Below, in pieces: positions 44,979 through 54,382 of a stretch of DNA of 64,000 bases. Under the pieces are notes generated by a model, which was not told the DNA's origin, searched no databases, and saw only the letters and a program-made list of their open reading frames with translations. The DNA comes from Roseiarcus sp963721905. Lineage in GTDB: Bacteria; Pseudomonadota; Alphaproteobacteria; Rhizobiales; Beijerinckiaceae. The position numbers and the translations under genes were made by a program. The stretch is from contig CAVRMF010000015.1 in NCBI GenBank assembly GCA_963721905.1, positions 291,522 to 355,521 on the forward strand, in the 5' to 3' direction. Positions within the stretch are counted from its first letter, which is position 1. The number at the start of each line of letters is the position of its first letter.

Positions 44979-45788
44979 CTAGAACGTTCGCCACACAGCC
45001 AGCGCAACCCCATGCTGCGTGTTGGTCTTCACCGCCCAAACGCTCGTGAACAGGCCGAATTGCGCCGACCATCGATCGTATATCGCGATGACGAGGCTCG
45101 CCTCGACGACGGACGTCCTCCAGGCCGGAAACGAGGGGTTCACTGCAGCCCTCGAAACGGTGGTGTAGTCCTGGATCATCACCATGATGCCGGGCGCCGG
45201 TTTGAGGCCGAGGGTCAGGTCCGCATGCCATTCGTCGGGGGGGCCGCCGGTGCGCAGGCGATAGCCGAATTCGCCGTCGAAAAAGGCGGGCGTCGAGCCG
45301 ACGAGGAAGTTGTAACCGGCCAGCAGGCGCGCTTCCCCTGCCCGGCCGGTGTCGCCCGCCTGGGCGGGAGCGGCGCCGCCATGGGCGCCGGGCACGAACA
45401 GCGTCGCCTCGCCGGAAAAAACCCAGTCGCCCGTCGACCAGAGTTTCGCCCGCAAGCCAATGTCCGAGTAGTCAAAGCCTGTATAGACGTCCGGCGTCGG
45501 AGGGCTCAGCGCGTAGCGTTCGAGCGCCGTCTGGCCGAAGATCGTCAGCTCGTTGGTGACGCCATATTCGACGTAGGTTTGAGCGTCCTCGCGGTTCTGC
45601 TTCACCGCCGGATTATCGCCCCACGGCGAGCCGTCGCCGACCCAGCCGAACAGCGTTTCGATGAGAAGTCCGCTTCCCTGCGGCTCGGTCCAGGCGCCGG
45701 CCCGCGCGACGACAGGGGCGGCGAACACGATCGCAAACGCGCTCGCGGCGCCCGCAGCACGCTGAACCCCGCTGCCGGAGGCGACCAC
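44979..45788 (-). CDS. Outer-membrane beta-barrel-type protein
   Basis: The 269-residue protein has a signal peptide (AAGAASAFAIVFAAPVVARA, cleaved near AGA) followed by alternating strands with many Tyr, Trp and Phe: GLLIETLFGWVGDG, TYVEYGVTNELTIFGQTALE, AEATLFVPG-like and GLLAGYNFLVG-like strands. It ends in Phe (VALAVWRTF), as expected for BAM-inserted barrels. A similar 3' fragment lies at 39466-39560. Likely an outer-membrane porin or structural protein; specific role unknown. The start at 45788 is GTG/ATG-ambiguous, but the signal peptide supports it. Confidence 0.75.
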   Translation of the reverse strand: MVASGSGVQRAAGAASAFAIVFAAPVVARAGAWTEPQGSGLLIETLFGWVGDGSPWGDNPAVKQNREDAQTYVEYGVTNELTIFGQTALERYALSPPTPDVYTGFDYSDIGLRAKLWSTGDWVFSGEATLFVPGAHGGAAPAQAGDTGRAGEARLLAGYNFLVGSTPAFFDGEFGYRLRTGGPPDEWHADLTLGLKPAPGIMVMIQDYTTVSRAAVNPSFPAWRTSVVEASLVIAIYDRWSAQFGLFTSVWAVKTNTQHGVALAVWRTF

Positions 45789-46261
45789 GTCGCTCCCCCC
45801 GAACGCAAAACGCTAAAATCGAGACGCCGCCGCAACGCCTAAGCGCGACGACGGCGCCTCGACCCCCGCCCTCGTCAAGGAATGTCCAGCGCATGACGGT
45901 ACGTCAAGCTAAAACGACGCCCAAGTTCACAAAACTGTGATAAATTGGCGTTTTGCACGCGGTCGGTTGCGGATTCGGTTAACCTTGTTATCCTGAGGTT
46001 CTGGAAAGCCGACACTGCGCCGCGACAATTGCTTGCCAAACAAATGGATCCATGGCTTGCTTTTTCCGGTCGCCGGTCGTGGTGAGGCGGGTCAGTTTAA
46101 CGGTGTGAATTTGGAGAAAAGTCTTGCCTGTTTTGGCTTGATGCGAATGCAATGCATCAGACATTGCCGATAATCAGTTGAAATACCTAGAAACAATCGG
46201 AGCTATGGGCTTTGCGTCTAGGTTTCGGAGTTAAAAAACACGACGTAACTCCCTAGCCGAC
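45789..46261. other. Intergenic stretch
   Basis: The left part is the promoter region of the outer-membrane gene. No gene was supportable; the sequence is less GC-rich from about 45900 on. Confidence 0.4.
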
Positions 46262-46392
46262 CCTCCGATCCTCATCCTGAGCCGCGATGCGAAGCATCGC
46301 GTGTCGAAGGATGATCCAGAAGGAGGCGCTGTTCGCGCGCTCTGGAGCATCCTTCGAGACGCGTCGCCTGCGTCGCCGCTCCTCAGGATGAG
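46262..46392. repeat. Interspersed palindromic repeat (REP-like)
   Basis: CCTCATCCTGAGCCGC at the left pairs with CTCCTCAGGATGAGG at the right, with internal inverted pieces (ATGCGAAGCATCGC; GAAGGATGATCC against GGAGCATCCTTC). Elements of this shape, with a CCTCATCCTGAG core, are abundant between genes in Hyphomicrobiales. A large hairpin would form in RNA. Confidence 0.65.
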
Positions 46393-46427
46393 GGAGTGGT
46401 AGGGAGTTACAACACGACAGAAGATGA

Positions 46428-48170
46428 GTAACCGGGGCAAATTGCCGGGCGGAGGGGGAGTCAGAGCGGACAAAATGTGATTCAAGCTTTGGATGGCGGC
46501 GCGCATCCCTGATTCGCTCGATCGGCTTTCGCATGACGACCTGATCGGCGTGGTGCGCGAGTTGATCCACGAAGTGACGCGGCTTCGCTCGGAGAACGAG
46601 AAGCTGAGCGTGGCGCTGGGCAAGCTTCGGATCGAGCATCAGGCGGTCAAGGACGAGCTTGTGCGGCTGAAGCATTTGCCGCCGGGTCCGCCGATCAAGC
46701 CGTCGGGCATGGACAAGGCGACGGACGCCAGAGGGCCGGAGGGCGAGGGCGGTGAGAAAGGCGGGCGCTCGACGCAGCGGCGCGGCAGCCAACTCGACAA
46801 GCTGACGGTCGGCGCGACGGTGGTGGTGACGGCGAAGGCGCCGGCGGGCTCGCGCCACAAGGGCTACGAAGACATCGTGGTTCAGGACTTGAGCCTGAAG
46901 CCGACGGTGACGCGCTATCGGCGCGAGCGGTGGGAAACGCCAGACGGCGAGACGATCGTCGCCAATCTCAATTCCGGCATTGTCGGGGGTTACGGCCCCC
47001 ACCTGAATCGCTTGGTCTTGGCGCTGCACTTTGCTGGACAAATGACCTGCGAGCGGATCGTCGCGCTTCTCAATGGGATGGGGGTGGTGATTTCGAAACG
47101 CCAGGTGGTTCGCCTGCTGACGGTCAAGCTGGAGAGGTTCCGGGCGGAGGATGCGGCGGTGTTGAAAGCGGGCTTGAACGGCGCCTATGTCACGGTCGAC
47201 GACACCGGGGCGCGTCACGCCGGCAAGAGCGGCTACACCACCCAGATCGGCTCTTCCAACTTCACCGCGTTTCGCACGGGACCCTCCAAATCGCGTCTGG
47301 CGTTTCTGTCGCGGCTTTGCGGCGGAACGTCGCTCTGGGTGATCAACGAGGCCGCGCTCGATTATATGAAAGGGCGCGATCTGCCGCAGATCGTGATCGA
47401 CAAGTTCGTCGCCCATGAGGCGCGCTCTTTTGCCTCCTCGGACGCGTGGGAGCGCCATTTGCAGGCGCTGGCCTTGGATAAGATGAAAGTCCTGCCCGAC
47501 CCCGTCTTGATCGCCAGCGAGGCGGCGCTGTGGGGCGCGATCCATCACCAGGGCTTGCTGCGGGGCACAGTGATCGTTTCTGACGACGCCGGCCAGTTCC
47601 GCGTCGGCGTCCACGCGTTGTGCTGGGTTCACGCCGAGCGGCTTGTTCACAAGCTCATTCCCGCCAACGACAAGCAGCGCAACGCCGTCGAGGTCGCCAA
47701 GCGGATGATCTGGTGGTTCTATCGCGGCTTGAAAGACTACAAGCTCGCGCCGAGCCCCGAACAGGCCGAACTCTTGCGCTCCCGCTTCGACCGCATCTTC
47801 AAGCGCGCCCGAAGCGGCTACGCCATGCTCGACAGCCTGCTCAAACGCCTTCATCGCCACAAGGACGACTTGCTGCGCGTGCTCGAGCGGCCCGAAATCC
47901 CGCTCAACACCAACGCCTCGGAAAACGACATACGCGCCTTCGTCACCAAGAGAAAAATCTCCGGCGGAACCGTCTCCGTCAAGGGCCGCGACGCCCGCGA
48001 CGTCATGCTCGGTCTGGCCAAGACCTGCATGAAGTTGAAACTGTCGTTCTACCAATTCGTCGGCGACCGACTGGGAATCCCGGGCCCCAAAATTCCAGAC
48101 CTCGCAACCCTCGTCAGCCTCGTCCCTTCCTGACCAACACCAAGCCCGCCCGGGAATCTGCCCCGGTTAC
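46428..48170 (+). mobile_element. IS66-family element, copy 1
   Basis: The element is 1,743 bp with ends GTAACCGGGGCA-AATTG-CCGGGCG and its inverted counterpart CGCCCGG-GAATC-TGCCCCGGTTAC. An 8-bp target duplication GAAGATGA is at 46420-46427 and 48171-48178. It holds a single transposase gene and no tnpA/tnpB accessory genes, so it belongs to the compact IS66 subgroup (ISBst12-like). It sits between the REP-like repeat and lipB. Confidence 0.93.
46493..48133 (+). CDS. IS66-family transposase, copy 1
   Basis: The 546-residue transposase has an N-terminal coiled coil (LIHEVTRLRSENEKLSVALG, residues 25-60), a zinc-finger-like linker region and a DDE catalytic domain. The acidic residues are in YVTVDDTGARHAGKSGY, VIVSDDAGQFRVG and NTNASENDIRAFV. 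It differs from the other two copies by one residue (Asn for Asp in VANLNSG). A long open frame on the opposite strand is a codon-bias shadow. Confidence 0.95.
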   Translation: MAARIPDSLDRLSHDDLIGVVRELIHEVTRLRSENEKLSVALGKLRIEHQAVKDELVRLKHLPPGPPIKPSGMDKATDARGPEGEGGEKGGRSTQRRGSQLDKLTVGATVVVTAKAPAGSRHKGYEDIVVQDLSLKPTVTRYRRERWETPDGETIVANLNSGIVGGYGPHLNRLVLALHFAGQMTCERIVALLNGMGVVISKRQVVRLLTVKLERFRAEDAAVLKAGLNGAYVTVDDTGARHAGKSGYTTQIGSSNFTAFRTGPSKSRLAFLSRLCGGTSLWVINEAALDYMKGRDLPQIVIDKFVAHEARSFASSDAWERHLQALALDKMKVLPDPVLIASEAALWGAIHHQGLLRGTVIVSDDAGQFRVGVHALCWVHAERLVHKLIPANDKQRNAVEVAKRMIWWFYRGLKDYKLAPSPEQAELLRSRFDRIFKRARSGYAMLDSLLKRLHRHKDDLLRVLERPEIPLNTNASENDIRAFVTKRKISGGTVSVKGRDARDVMLGLAKTCMKLKLSFYQFVGDRLGIPGPKIPDLATLVSLVPS

Positions 48171-48379
48171 GAAGATGACACCTAACCCCTTGGAAAACTT
48201 AAGTCGCAGCCGGAAAGGTACGGTCATGACATGCTGCCGGCGCACGCCAGTTGGCAGAACGCCGGTGCGATGAAAAAGCCGCCGTAAGTCCTTGAAACTG
48301 CTCCAAAACCGCAATGGCGAAATACCGGCTGCCCCGCAAGCGGTTCCGTTAAGGCTCGATCTGTTCTAGAACCGCCCCC

Positions 48380-49114
48380 ATGCCCAATCCGCGCCTTGCC
48401 CCGCCCGAGCCTCTCTTTGCTTCCCCCGGCGCGCCTCCGGTCGAATGGGTCGTCTCTCTGGGCCTGACCGAATACCCGGAAGCGGCGGCGGAGATGGAGG
48501 CGCGGGCCGAGCGGATCGCCGCTAGCCGCGCGCCCGAGCGGGTCTGGCTCCTCGAGCATCCCCCGCTCTATACGGCGGGCGCGAGCGCAAAGCCTGAGGA
48601 CCTGATCGACCCGCGCTTTCCCGTCTACCGGACGGGCCGCGGCGGGAGGTTCACCTACCACGGGCCCGGTCAGCGCGTCGCCTATGTGATGCTCGACCTC
48701 AAGCGCCGCCGGCCGGACATCCGCGCCTATGTCGCCGCGCTCGAAGGCTGGCTGATCGAGGCCTTGAAGGCCCTCGGCGTCAAGGGCGAGACGCGCGAGG
48801 ACAGGGTCGGCGTCTGGGTCGCCCGTCCGGAGAAGCCCTGCTTAGCCGATGGGGCGTTGGCCGAGGACAAGATCGCCGCGATCGGCGTGCGTGTGCGCCG
48901 CTGGGCGACGTTTCACGGAGTCGCGCTCAACGTCGCGCCCGACCTCGCGCATTTCTCCGGCATCGTCCCCTGCGGGATCAGGTCCCCGCACTACGGCGTC
49001 ACAAGCCTCGCCGATCTCGGCCGCGCCGTCACGCTGGCTGAGGCCGACGCGGCGTTGCTCGCCACGTTCGGGGCGATGTTCGGGCCGACCGCCGGGATGC
49101 GCGCGGCGGCCTGA
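48380..49114 (+). CDS. lipB: Octanoyl-[ACP]:protein N-octanoyltransferase LipB
   Basis: The 244-residue enzyme transfers octanoyl from acyl carrier protein to the lipoyl domains of 2-oxoacid dehydrogenases, the first step of lipoate synthesis. Motifs: WLLEHPPLYTAGASAKPEDL, GRGGRFTYHGPGQRVAYVML, the catalytic Lys in AEDKIAAIGVRVRRW and the catalytic Cys in FSGIVPCGIR. Length and order match the family. It stands alone; the IS66 copy 1 lies about 200 bases upstream and may affect its promoter. Confidence 0.96.
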   Translation: MPNPRLAPPEPLFASPGAPPVEWVVSLGLTEYPEAAAEMEARAERIAASRAPERVWLLEHPPLYTAGASAKPEDLIDPRFPVYRTGRGGRFTYHGPGQRVAYVMLDLKRRRPDIRAYVAALEGWLIEALKALGVKGETREDRVGVWVARPEKPCLADGALAEDKIAAIGVRVRRWATFHGVALNVAPDLAHFSGIVPCGIRSPHYGVTSLADLGRAVTLAEADAALLATFGAMFGPTAGMRAAA

Positions 49115-49142
49115 CCGATTGTTCGCGCTGGCGTCTGACCCT

Positions 49143-50468
49143 ATGGTCGCGGCGATGCCGCTTTCCCCCTCAGCGATGGCGCGCCGGGCGTTCTGGAGCC
49201 GTCTCTACGCCGGGCGGCGGCTCGGAACCGAGCGCGCGCATGCGCTGGCGCCGCTGCACTACGCGCTCGTTGGCGAGCGGCGCGGCTACCGTCCGAATGG
49301 CTTTTTTGATCCGAAGTTTTTTCGCCAGGCGGCGGGCCTCGATTCGAAGGCCGCCGGCCTCATGCAGCACTATCTGGCGCGGCCCGAGGCGGGCGCCCCC
49401 TCCCCCTCGGCCGAATTCGACCACGCCTGGTACGCTTCGCAGAACCCCGACTGGCGCCGGACCCACCCGCATCCGTTCCTGCATTTCCTCGAAGCCGGAT
49501 TGCGGGGCGGGCGGCGCCCGAGGGCCGACATCGACATGGCGTTCGTGCGTGAGGTGATCCGCGGCAAGGGAAAGTCGATCGAAGAGGCGGCGTTGCGGGT
49601 CTTCGACCCCAAGCCTCGCGACGGCGATCTCAAACCGCCACTCAGCCGGGAGGAATTGAAGGCGAGGCAGGATCGATTCTACGCCGACGCCAGCATGCGG
49701 ATCGAGAGAGAGCCAAAAGATCGAAGCCGCAATCTCCTCGTCTTCGTGCAATGCGGCAGGGGCTTCGACGCCGCCTATCTCAGCGAGCCGCGCGACTATG
49801 ACGTCCTCCTCAATTATTACCAGGAGGGCGAGGCCAGTCCCCGCGCGGACGCGGTCGTGTTCCAGGCGGGCACGAAGACGACGGCGATCCGGCGGCTTTT
49901 GGATGAGCGACCCGATCTCATCCTGCGTTATGAGGCTGCGCTCTTTCTCGACGACGACGTCGAGATCGGCGCCGGGCAAATCGACGCGCTGTTTCGCGCG
50001 ATGGCGGCGGACCAGCTCGACCTGGCGCAGCCGGCGCTGACCGCCGATTCCGATTCGGCCTGGCCGTTCCTCAAGAAGCCTGCGGCGGGCGAGGGAATCA
50101 TCCGGACGTCCACGGTCGAGATCATGGCGCCGGCCCTCACGCGCCGCGCGCTCGAACGATCGGGCTGGGCCTTCGCCGAGACGGTGAGCGGCTGGGGAAC
50201 GGACCTCGTGCTCGGACCCGCGGTGCGGGCGGCGTTCGGGCCCGAAAGCCTCGGCGTCGTCGGCTCGGTCGCGGTCAGGCACGCGCAGCCGGTCGACACG
50301 CAAGGCGGCGCTTATTACGCCTTCCTGCGCCGCTACGGCATCGACCCCGCCCATGAGGCCAATCGGGTGGTCGCCGACCTCGGCGTCGAGCGATTCCTGC
50401 GGCCCCTTGCGCCTGGCGAGACGGGCCCTGTTTGCAGCCGTCCCGAGGGCGCGCAGATCTCGCGCTGA
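49143..50468 (+). CDS. DUF707-family glycosyltransferase-like protein
   Basis: The protein has 441 residues from ATG 49143; a second ATG at 49155 is equally possible. The first 150 residues contain repeats of the type FDPKFFRQAAGLD and FDHAWYASQNPDW found in glycan-related proteins. The C-terminal half is a DUF707 domain (NLLVFVQCGRGFDAAYLSEP, then EAALFLDDDVEIGAGQID with an acidic DDD triad, and SGWGTDLVLGP). A glycosyltransferase-like fold is suspected for the family; the substrate is unknown. It follows lipB by 28 bases. Confidence 0.8.
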   Translation: MVAAMPLSPSAMARRAFWSRLYAGRRLGTERAHALAPLHYALVGERRGYRPNGFFDPKFFRQAAGLDSKAAGLMQHYLARPEAGAPSPSAEFDHAWYASQNPDWRRTHPHPFLHFLEAGLRGGRRPRADIDMAFVREVIRGKGKSIEEAALRVFDPKPRDGDLKPPLSREELKARQDRFYADASMRIEREPKDRSRNLLVFVQCGRGFDAAYLSEPRDYDVLLNYYQEGEASPRADAVVFQAGTKTTAIRRLLDERPDLILRYEAALFLDDDVEIGAGQIDALFRAMAADQLDLAQPALTADSDSAWPFLKKPAAGEGIIRTSTVEIMAPALTRRALERSGWAFAETVSGWGTDLVLGPAVRAAFGPESLGVVGSVAVRHAQPVDTQGGAYYAFLRRYGIDPAHEANRVVADLGVERFLRPLAPGETGPVCSRPEGAQISR

Positions 50469-50501
50469 ATGGTGCAAACGATAATCCAGCCTAAGCGGTT
50501 C

Positions 50502-51605
50502 TCAGGGCACGGCCGAGACAAGCAGGAAGGCGGCGAAGATGACGAGGTGCACGGCGCCCTGCAACACGGTCGTGCGCCCGGTGCCCAGCGTCAGCGCGCT
50601 GATATAGAGCGTCAGGACCAGAAGCGTGATGTCGATCGGCGAAATGCCGAGCGCGATCCGCTGGCCGAACGCGAGGGAGACAACCGCCACCGTCGGAATG
50701 GTGAGGCCGATGCTGGCGATCGCTGAGCCCAGCGCGAGATTGATGCTGTTCTGCAGCCGATTGACGAGCGCGGATTTCGTCGCCGCAAGCCCTTCCGGCA
50801 GGAGCACGATCACCGCGATCACGACGCCGACGAAGGACTTCGGCAGCCCGGCCGCCGCGATCCCCGCATCGACCGGATAGGACAGCACCTTGGCGAGCAG
50901 CACGACGGCTGCGAGCGAGATCAGCAACAGCACAAGGCTCAGGAGCGCAGTGCGGGCGCCTGAAATCTCGTGCGGCGCCTCGGCCGAGCCGGCGGCGCCC
51001 CCGGTGTCGAGGAAATAGTCGCGATGCTTGATGGTCTGGACGAAGACGAAGACGCCCCAGAGCAGCAGCGCCTCGAGGCCGATCACTTCGAGCTGCAGGA
51101 CGGAATAGGACGGGCCGACAGTGGTCTCGGTGAAGTTCGGCAGGATCAGCGCAAGCGTCGCCAGCGTCCCGAGCACGGCGAGCGCAGACGAGGCGCCCTG
51201 CAGCTGGAAGGTCTGTTCGAAATGCTTGCCCGCGCCCAGGACGAGGCAGAGGCCGACGACGCCATTGAGCACGATCATGACCGCCGCGAACACCGTGTCG
51301 CGCGCGACAAAGTCGCTGCCCTCGGCGCCGGAGAGCATGATCGAGACGATCAGCGCGACTTCGATCACGGTCACCGCGACCGCGAGCAGAATCGAGCCGA
51401 ACGGCTCGCCGAGCCTCAGCGCCAGCACCTCCGCGTGATGGACCGCCGCGAAGACCGCGGCGCCAAGAAGGACGCCGGCCAGAATCAGAATGGGCGCGGC
51501 GTCGGCGGGCACGATATGGGCGAATTTGAGCGCGAGCAGGCCGCTCGCGAGCGCCGGGGCGACCCACGTCCAGGCCGGAATGGAGTCGTGGTTCGGCGCC
51601 GACAT
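50502..51605 (-). CDS. chaA: Calcium/proton (sodium) exchanger, ChaA type
   Basis: The start at ATG 51605 (MSAPNHDSIPAWTW) gives 367 residues, the usual family length. About eleven membrane segments are visible. The two alpha-repeats carry the acidic motifs AVAVTVIEVALIVSIMLSGA and VIVLLPEGLAATKSALVNRL, which hold the cation. A charged cytoplasmic loop (IKHRDYFLDTGGAAGSAE) lies between them. It exports Ca2+ or Na+ in exchange for H+. It converges with the DUF707 gene, 33 bases between stops. Confidence 0.93.
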   Translation of the reverse strand: MSAPNHDSIPAWTWVAPALASGLLALKFAHIVPADAAPILILAGVLLGAAVFAAVHHAEVLALRLGEPFGSILLAVAVTVIEVALIVSIMLSGAEGSDFVARDTVFAAVMIVLNGVVGLCLVLGAGKHFEQTFQLQGASSALAVLGTLATLALILPNFTETTVGPSYSVLQLEVIGLEALLLWGVFVFVQTIKHRDYFLDTGGAAGSAEAPHEISGARTALLSLVLLLISLAAVVLLAKVLSYPVDAGIAAAGLPKSFVGVVIAVIVLLPEGLAATKSALVNRLQNSINLALGSAIASIGLTIPTVAVVSLAFGQRIALGISPIDITLLVLTLYISALTLGTGRTTVLQGAVHLVIFAAFLLVSAVP

Positions 51606-51914
51606 CATGCATCCCGCTGTCTGAAGACGCGGGCAGTGTGCACGGAAGGGCGAAGGGAGCAAATCGGTCGGGCGGGCGAGCGCGGAGGCAAGCGGGTTGA
51701 CGCTTGGCGCCTTTCAAGGTTCGCGCAAGGGCCGCATGCAAGGGTTGTCTCGTCGACGGAATTGGGTCGGTTCTTCGATGCGCGTCCCCCAAGGCGCGCC
51801 GACGGATCGATAGTCACACACAACGCAAAAGCCGGTTTCGTCGCCCCATTTCTTCGGCGGCCTGCGCGGACGTATTCGCCCCTCCGCCGAACCTCATTCT
51901 CAGAACGGACCGTG
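51606..51914. other. Divergent promoter region
   Basis: The segment lies between chaA (minus) and cpaA (plus) and contains no supportable gene. Confidence 0.4.
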
Positions 51915-52385
51915 ATGACAGTCTATCCGCAAGTCTCGCTATGGATTTTAGTCGTCACGGCCGTGACCTTATTTTGGGTCGCCTTAACGGATTTGCGAGA
52001 ATTCAGGATCCCCAATGAACTGGTCCTAGCGCTGGTGGCGCTTTACGTCCTTTATGCGCTCGTGTCGGGACACTGGGTCACGATGCGTTGGAACATAGGC
52101 TTTACGCTTTTGATGCTGGCGGGCATGATTTACGCTTATTGGCAACAGCAGATGGGCGGCGGCGACCTCAAGTTGCTGGTCGCGGCGTTCCTCTGGACGG
52201 GACCGTGGAATGCTCTCGTCTTTGCGATTCTGCTACTCGTTTTCGTCGGCATCCACTATGGCGCCGTGCGGCTCGGCTGGGCGACGGCTCAGCGGTCGGG
52301 GGTGCGGCTGCGCATCCCGCTGGCCCCCGCGGTGGCGGCGGCGCTGATCGGCACATTCGCCCTGGGCTTCGCGGCGCCGGCATAG
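51915..52385 (+). CDS. cpaA: Prepilin peptidase CpaA/TadV
   Basis: The 156-residue integral membrane aspartic protease (family A24) removes the leader from Flp pilin. The catalytic aspartates are in FWVALTDLREFRIPNE and MGGGDLKLLVAAFLW. Five to six hydrophobic segments cover most of the chain. ATG 51915 was chosen because it places the first membrane segment correctly; the frame is open far upstream. It faces the flp genes on the opposite strand. Confidence 0.93.
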   Translation: MTVYPQVSLWILVVTAVTLFWVALTDLREFRIPNELVLALVALYVLYALVSGHWVTMRWNIGFTLLMLAGMIYAYWQQQMGGGDLKLLVAAFLWTGPWNALVFAILLLVFVGIHYGAVRLGWATAQRSGVRLRIPLAPAVAAALIGTFALGFAAPA

Positions 52386-52617
52386 GCGTCCGGCGCAACG
52401 GATTCTGCTGCAGGCGCGCGAACCGCGGTTGGTTCGACCGCGCCAAGCCGCGCGTCAATTACAGCGCTGTGCTTAGGGTGGTCCACTGGCCGCCGATCCA
52501 GGTCCCGACGAGGCCAATGGTCGCGACGACGGCGACCAACATGATGCCGAGCAGGACCGTGTACTCGATCAGCGCGGCGCCGTCTTCGTCTTTCCCGAAC
52601 CGGTCGAAAACAGTCAA

Positions 52618-54289
52618 CCTAGAAACGGCAGTTGGCCGATTTGAGTTTAGGCGGTCGGCGATTTTTCGCGTTTGGGTTGCATCAGTTCGGCGCGAGGCGA
52701 GGCGGGGTCCGGAGGATGCGGCCGTTGAGGAACGCCTGGAAGGCGCGCGACAAGATCGCTCGCCATTTTTGCAGGCGGGTCAACTGCTCCGCATTTTTGG
52801 CCAGGCCCCGCAGGAAGGCGGCGACGGCCGCAAGCGCCCTGGCGGCGGGTTCGGCTTTGGCGTGCGAGCTCGTCACGCGGATCGTCGTTTGCCGTGCGTG
52901 CCGCGTGCGGGTGGCGATCGCCGTCAGGAACAGCGGGCGGCTGGTGATCGCCTCGCGGTGGAGGCTGGGATCGGCGAGACGGACGAAGATGTTCCACCAG
53001 TTGTAAAACAACCCAAGCAGCCGGGCCGCGAGCCGGCAACGGGCAAGATCGTGCGTCGTGTAGCCGCCCCAACCCCATTGGTTCTTCATCTCGTCGAAAA
53101 TATTCTCTCCCTCGCCTCGGTCGCGATAGAGCTGACCGAACGCCTCGGTGTCTTCATCGAGCGAGGTGACCAGAACCGAGTATTCGTAGACGTCCGTCGC
53201 CTCGCCGATCTCGACGAACGCAAGCTGCGGCGGGCCGCCATCGTCGCTTAAGCCAAGCCCCACGGCGTCCTTCAGGCGTCGCCTGAGCACGATCACGCGC
53301 CGCTGGCGGCTCCAACCGACCAGCCGAACCTCGCTCTCCTTCGCCTCGAAGCCCTGGCCGGCGTCGACCCATTCGCGCGATGAGGCGAGCTTCTCGATCA
53401 TGCGCTTGACGTTGGCGGTCAGCCGCAGCTTGAAGAGAAACGGAAGCTCCCGCGCCTCCGCCTCGCGCATGATCTCCTCGTTGCCGAAGCCGCGATCGCC
53501 CCGCAACAGCGCCGGCCAGAGGTCGCGCGGCAAACGATCGAGCAGCGCCCACAGGCCTGGCGCGCTGTGTTTGGACGCATGCTCGTCGCCGGGACTGACA
53601 TCGACATCGAGGACCAGACGCGTCGAAGCCATCGAATAGGTGTGATAGCAATGGCTCGGACGCCCCGGCTTCTTGGGATTGTAGCCGAGGACCGCCCCTT
53701 CCTGATGACCGTAAAGCGGCTTGATCGTCGTATCGACGTCGAGAATCCAAGGCTCGGCCAGCAGCGGCTCCACGCAATATTGAAGGTGTCGGCGCAGCCA
53801 GACGGCCCCTCCGGTCTCGTCGATCGCCTTGAAGGCGCGACGGATCGCGTCCTCGCTGACGATCTTCCTCATCCCCAGAAGTTCCGGCAGCACGGCGTCG
53901 CAGCGCAGCGCCGCGATATGCGCGTAGCGCTTGTGGCCGGCGAGCATGGAAAGCATCGCCGTGCCGAGAACGTCCCGCTTGCTCGGCGCGTTCGGGCTCA
54001 AATAGCGCAGCGGACAGTCGGCTACCAAGGCGTCGAACAGTCCGGCCGTTTTGAGGAAGTCGATGAAGAACGGCAGCTGCCCAAGCGGCGTCATCGCCGC
54101 TTCATGGTCCCATTCAATCCGGACCGGACCAAAGAAACTGTCGAGATCGACGCCTCCCGGCGGCTCCCTCGCCACAACCAGAGATTGTTCACCCGACCGG
54201 TGAGCCGAAGTAGGTGACGAATCGCGCCTCATGTCCCTGAAAATGCGCCCATTCCGCCCCCGCGCAAAACCTCAACTGCCGTTTCTAGG
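52618..54289 (-). mobile_element. DDE insertion sequence inside flp1
   Basis: The element is 1,672 bp with perfect 17-bp terminal inverted repeats CCTAGAAACGGCAGTTG. The target duplication GTCAA is at 52613-52617 and 54290-54294. It contains one transposase gene reading on the minus strand. Insertion is after the fifth codon of flp1. Confidence 0.93.
52682..54232 (-). CDS. DDE transposase (IS1380/IS4 superfamily)
   Basis: The 516-residue transposase shows conserved blocks PWILDVDTTIKPLYGHQEGA (first Asp), LRGDRGFGNEEIM (second Asp) and YRDRGEGENIFDEMKNQWGW (last Glu), the YREK-like signature of the IS4/IS1380 groups. It ends in a basic helical tail. The start at ATG 54232 gives the largest frame; internal starts exist (MTPLGQLPFFIDFL). 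It looks intact, and with perfect terminal repeats the element is probably active. Confidence 0.9.
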   Translation of the reverse strand: MRRDSSPTSAHRSGEQSLVVAREPPGGVDLDSFFGPVRIEWDHEAAMTPLGQLPFFIDFLKTAGLFDALVADCPLRYLSPNAPSKRDVLGTAMLSMLAGHKRYAHIAALRCDAVLPELLGMRKIVSEDAIRRAFKAIDETGGAVWLRRHLQYCVEPLLAEPWILDVDTTIKPLYGHQEGAVLGYNPKKPGRPSHCYHTYSMASTRLVLDVDVSPGDEHASKHSAPGLWALLDRLPRDLWPALLRGDRGFGNEEIMREAEARELPFLFKLRLTANVKRMIEKLASSREWVDAGQGFEAKESEVRLVGWSRQRRVIVLRRRLKDAVGLGLSDDGGPPQLAFVEIGEATDVYEYSVLVTSLDEDTEAFGQLYRDRGEGENIFDEMKNQWGWGGYTTHDLARCRLAARLLGLFYNWWNIFVRLADPSLHREAITSRPLFLTAIATRTRHARQTTIRVTSSHAKAEPAARALAAVAAFLRGLAKNAEQLTRLQKWRAILSRAFQAFLNGRILRTPPRLAPN

Positions 54290-54382
54290 GTCAAAGCTTT
54301 ACGCATGACGACTTCTCCAGACTAAACGCCTGCAAATCCTCCACCTCGAGACTCGACGCTTCGGAGCGCAGCCATTCGCCTG

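Larger units (their letters stand above)
52459..54306 (-). pseudogene. flp: Flp pilin gene 1, split by a transposon
   Basis: The first 17 bases (MRKAL, from ATG 54306) lie on one side of the DDE transposon, and the remaining 154 bases on the other (52459-52612). Joined at one copy of GTCAA they make a 56-residue pilin, MRKALTVFDRFGKDEDGAAL, then IEYTVLLGIMLV. It has the same 171-bp length as flp2 and flp3. The class-IVb processing motif (G-A-A-L-I-E-Y) is intact in the C-terminal piece. The gene cannot be expressed as it stands. Confidence 0.9.

Noticed and set aside
46253..48055. Minus-strand frame of 600 codons opposite IS66 transposase (also at the other two copies)
   Set aside because: It is antisense to a complete DDE transposase and has shadow-type composition; it is repeated only because the IS is repeated.
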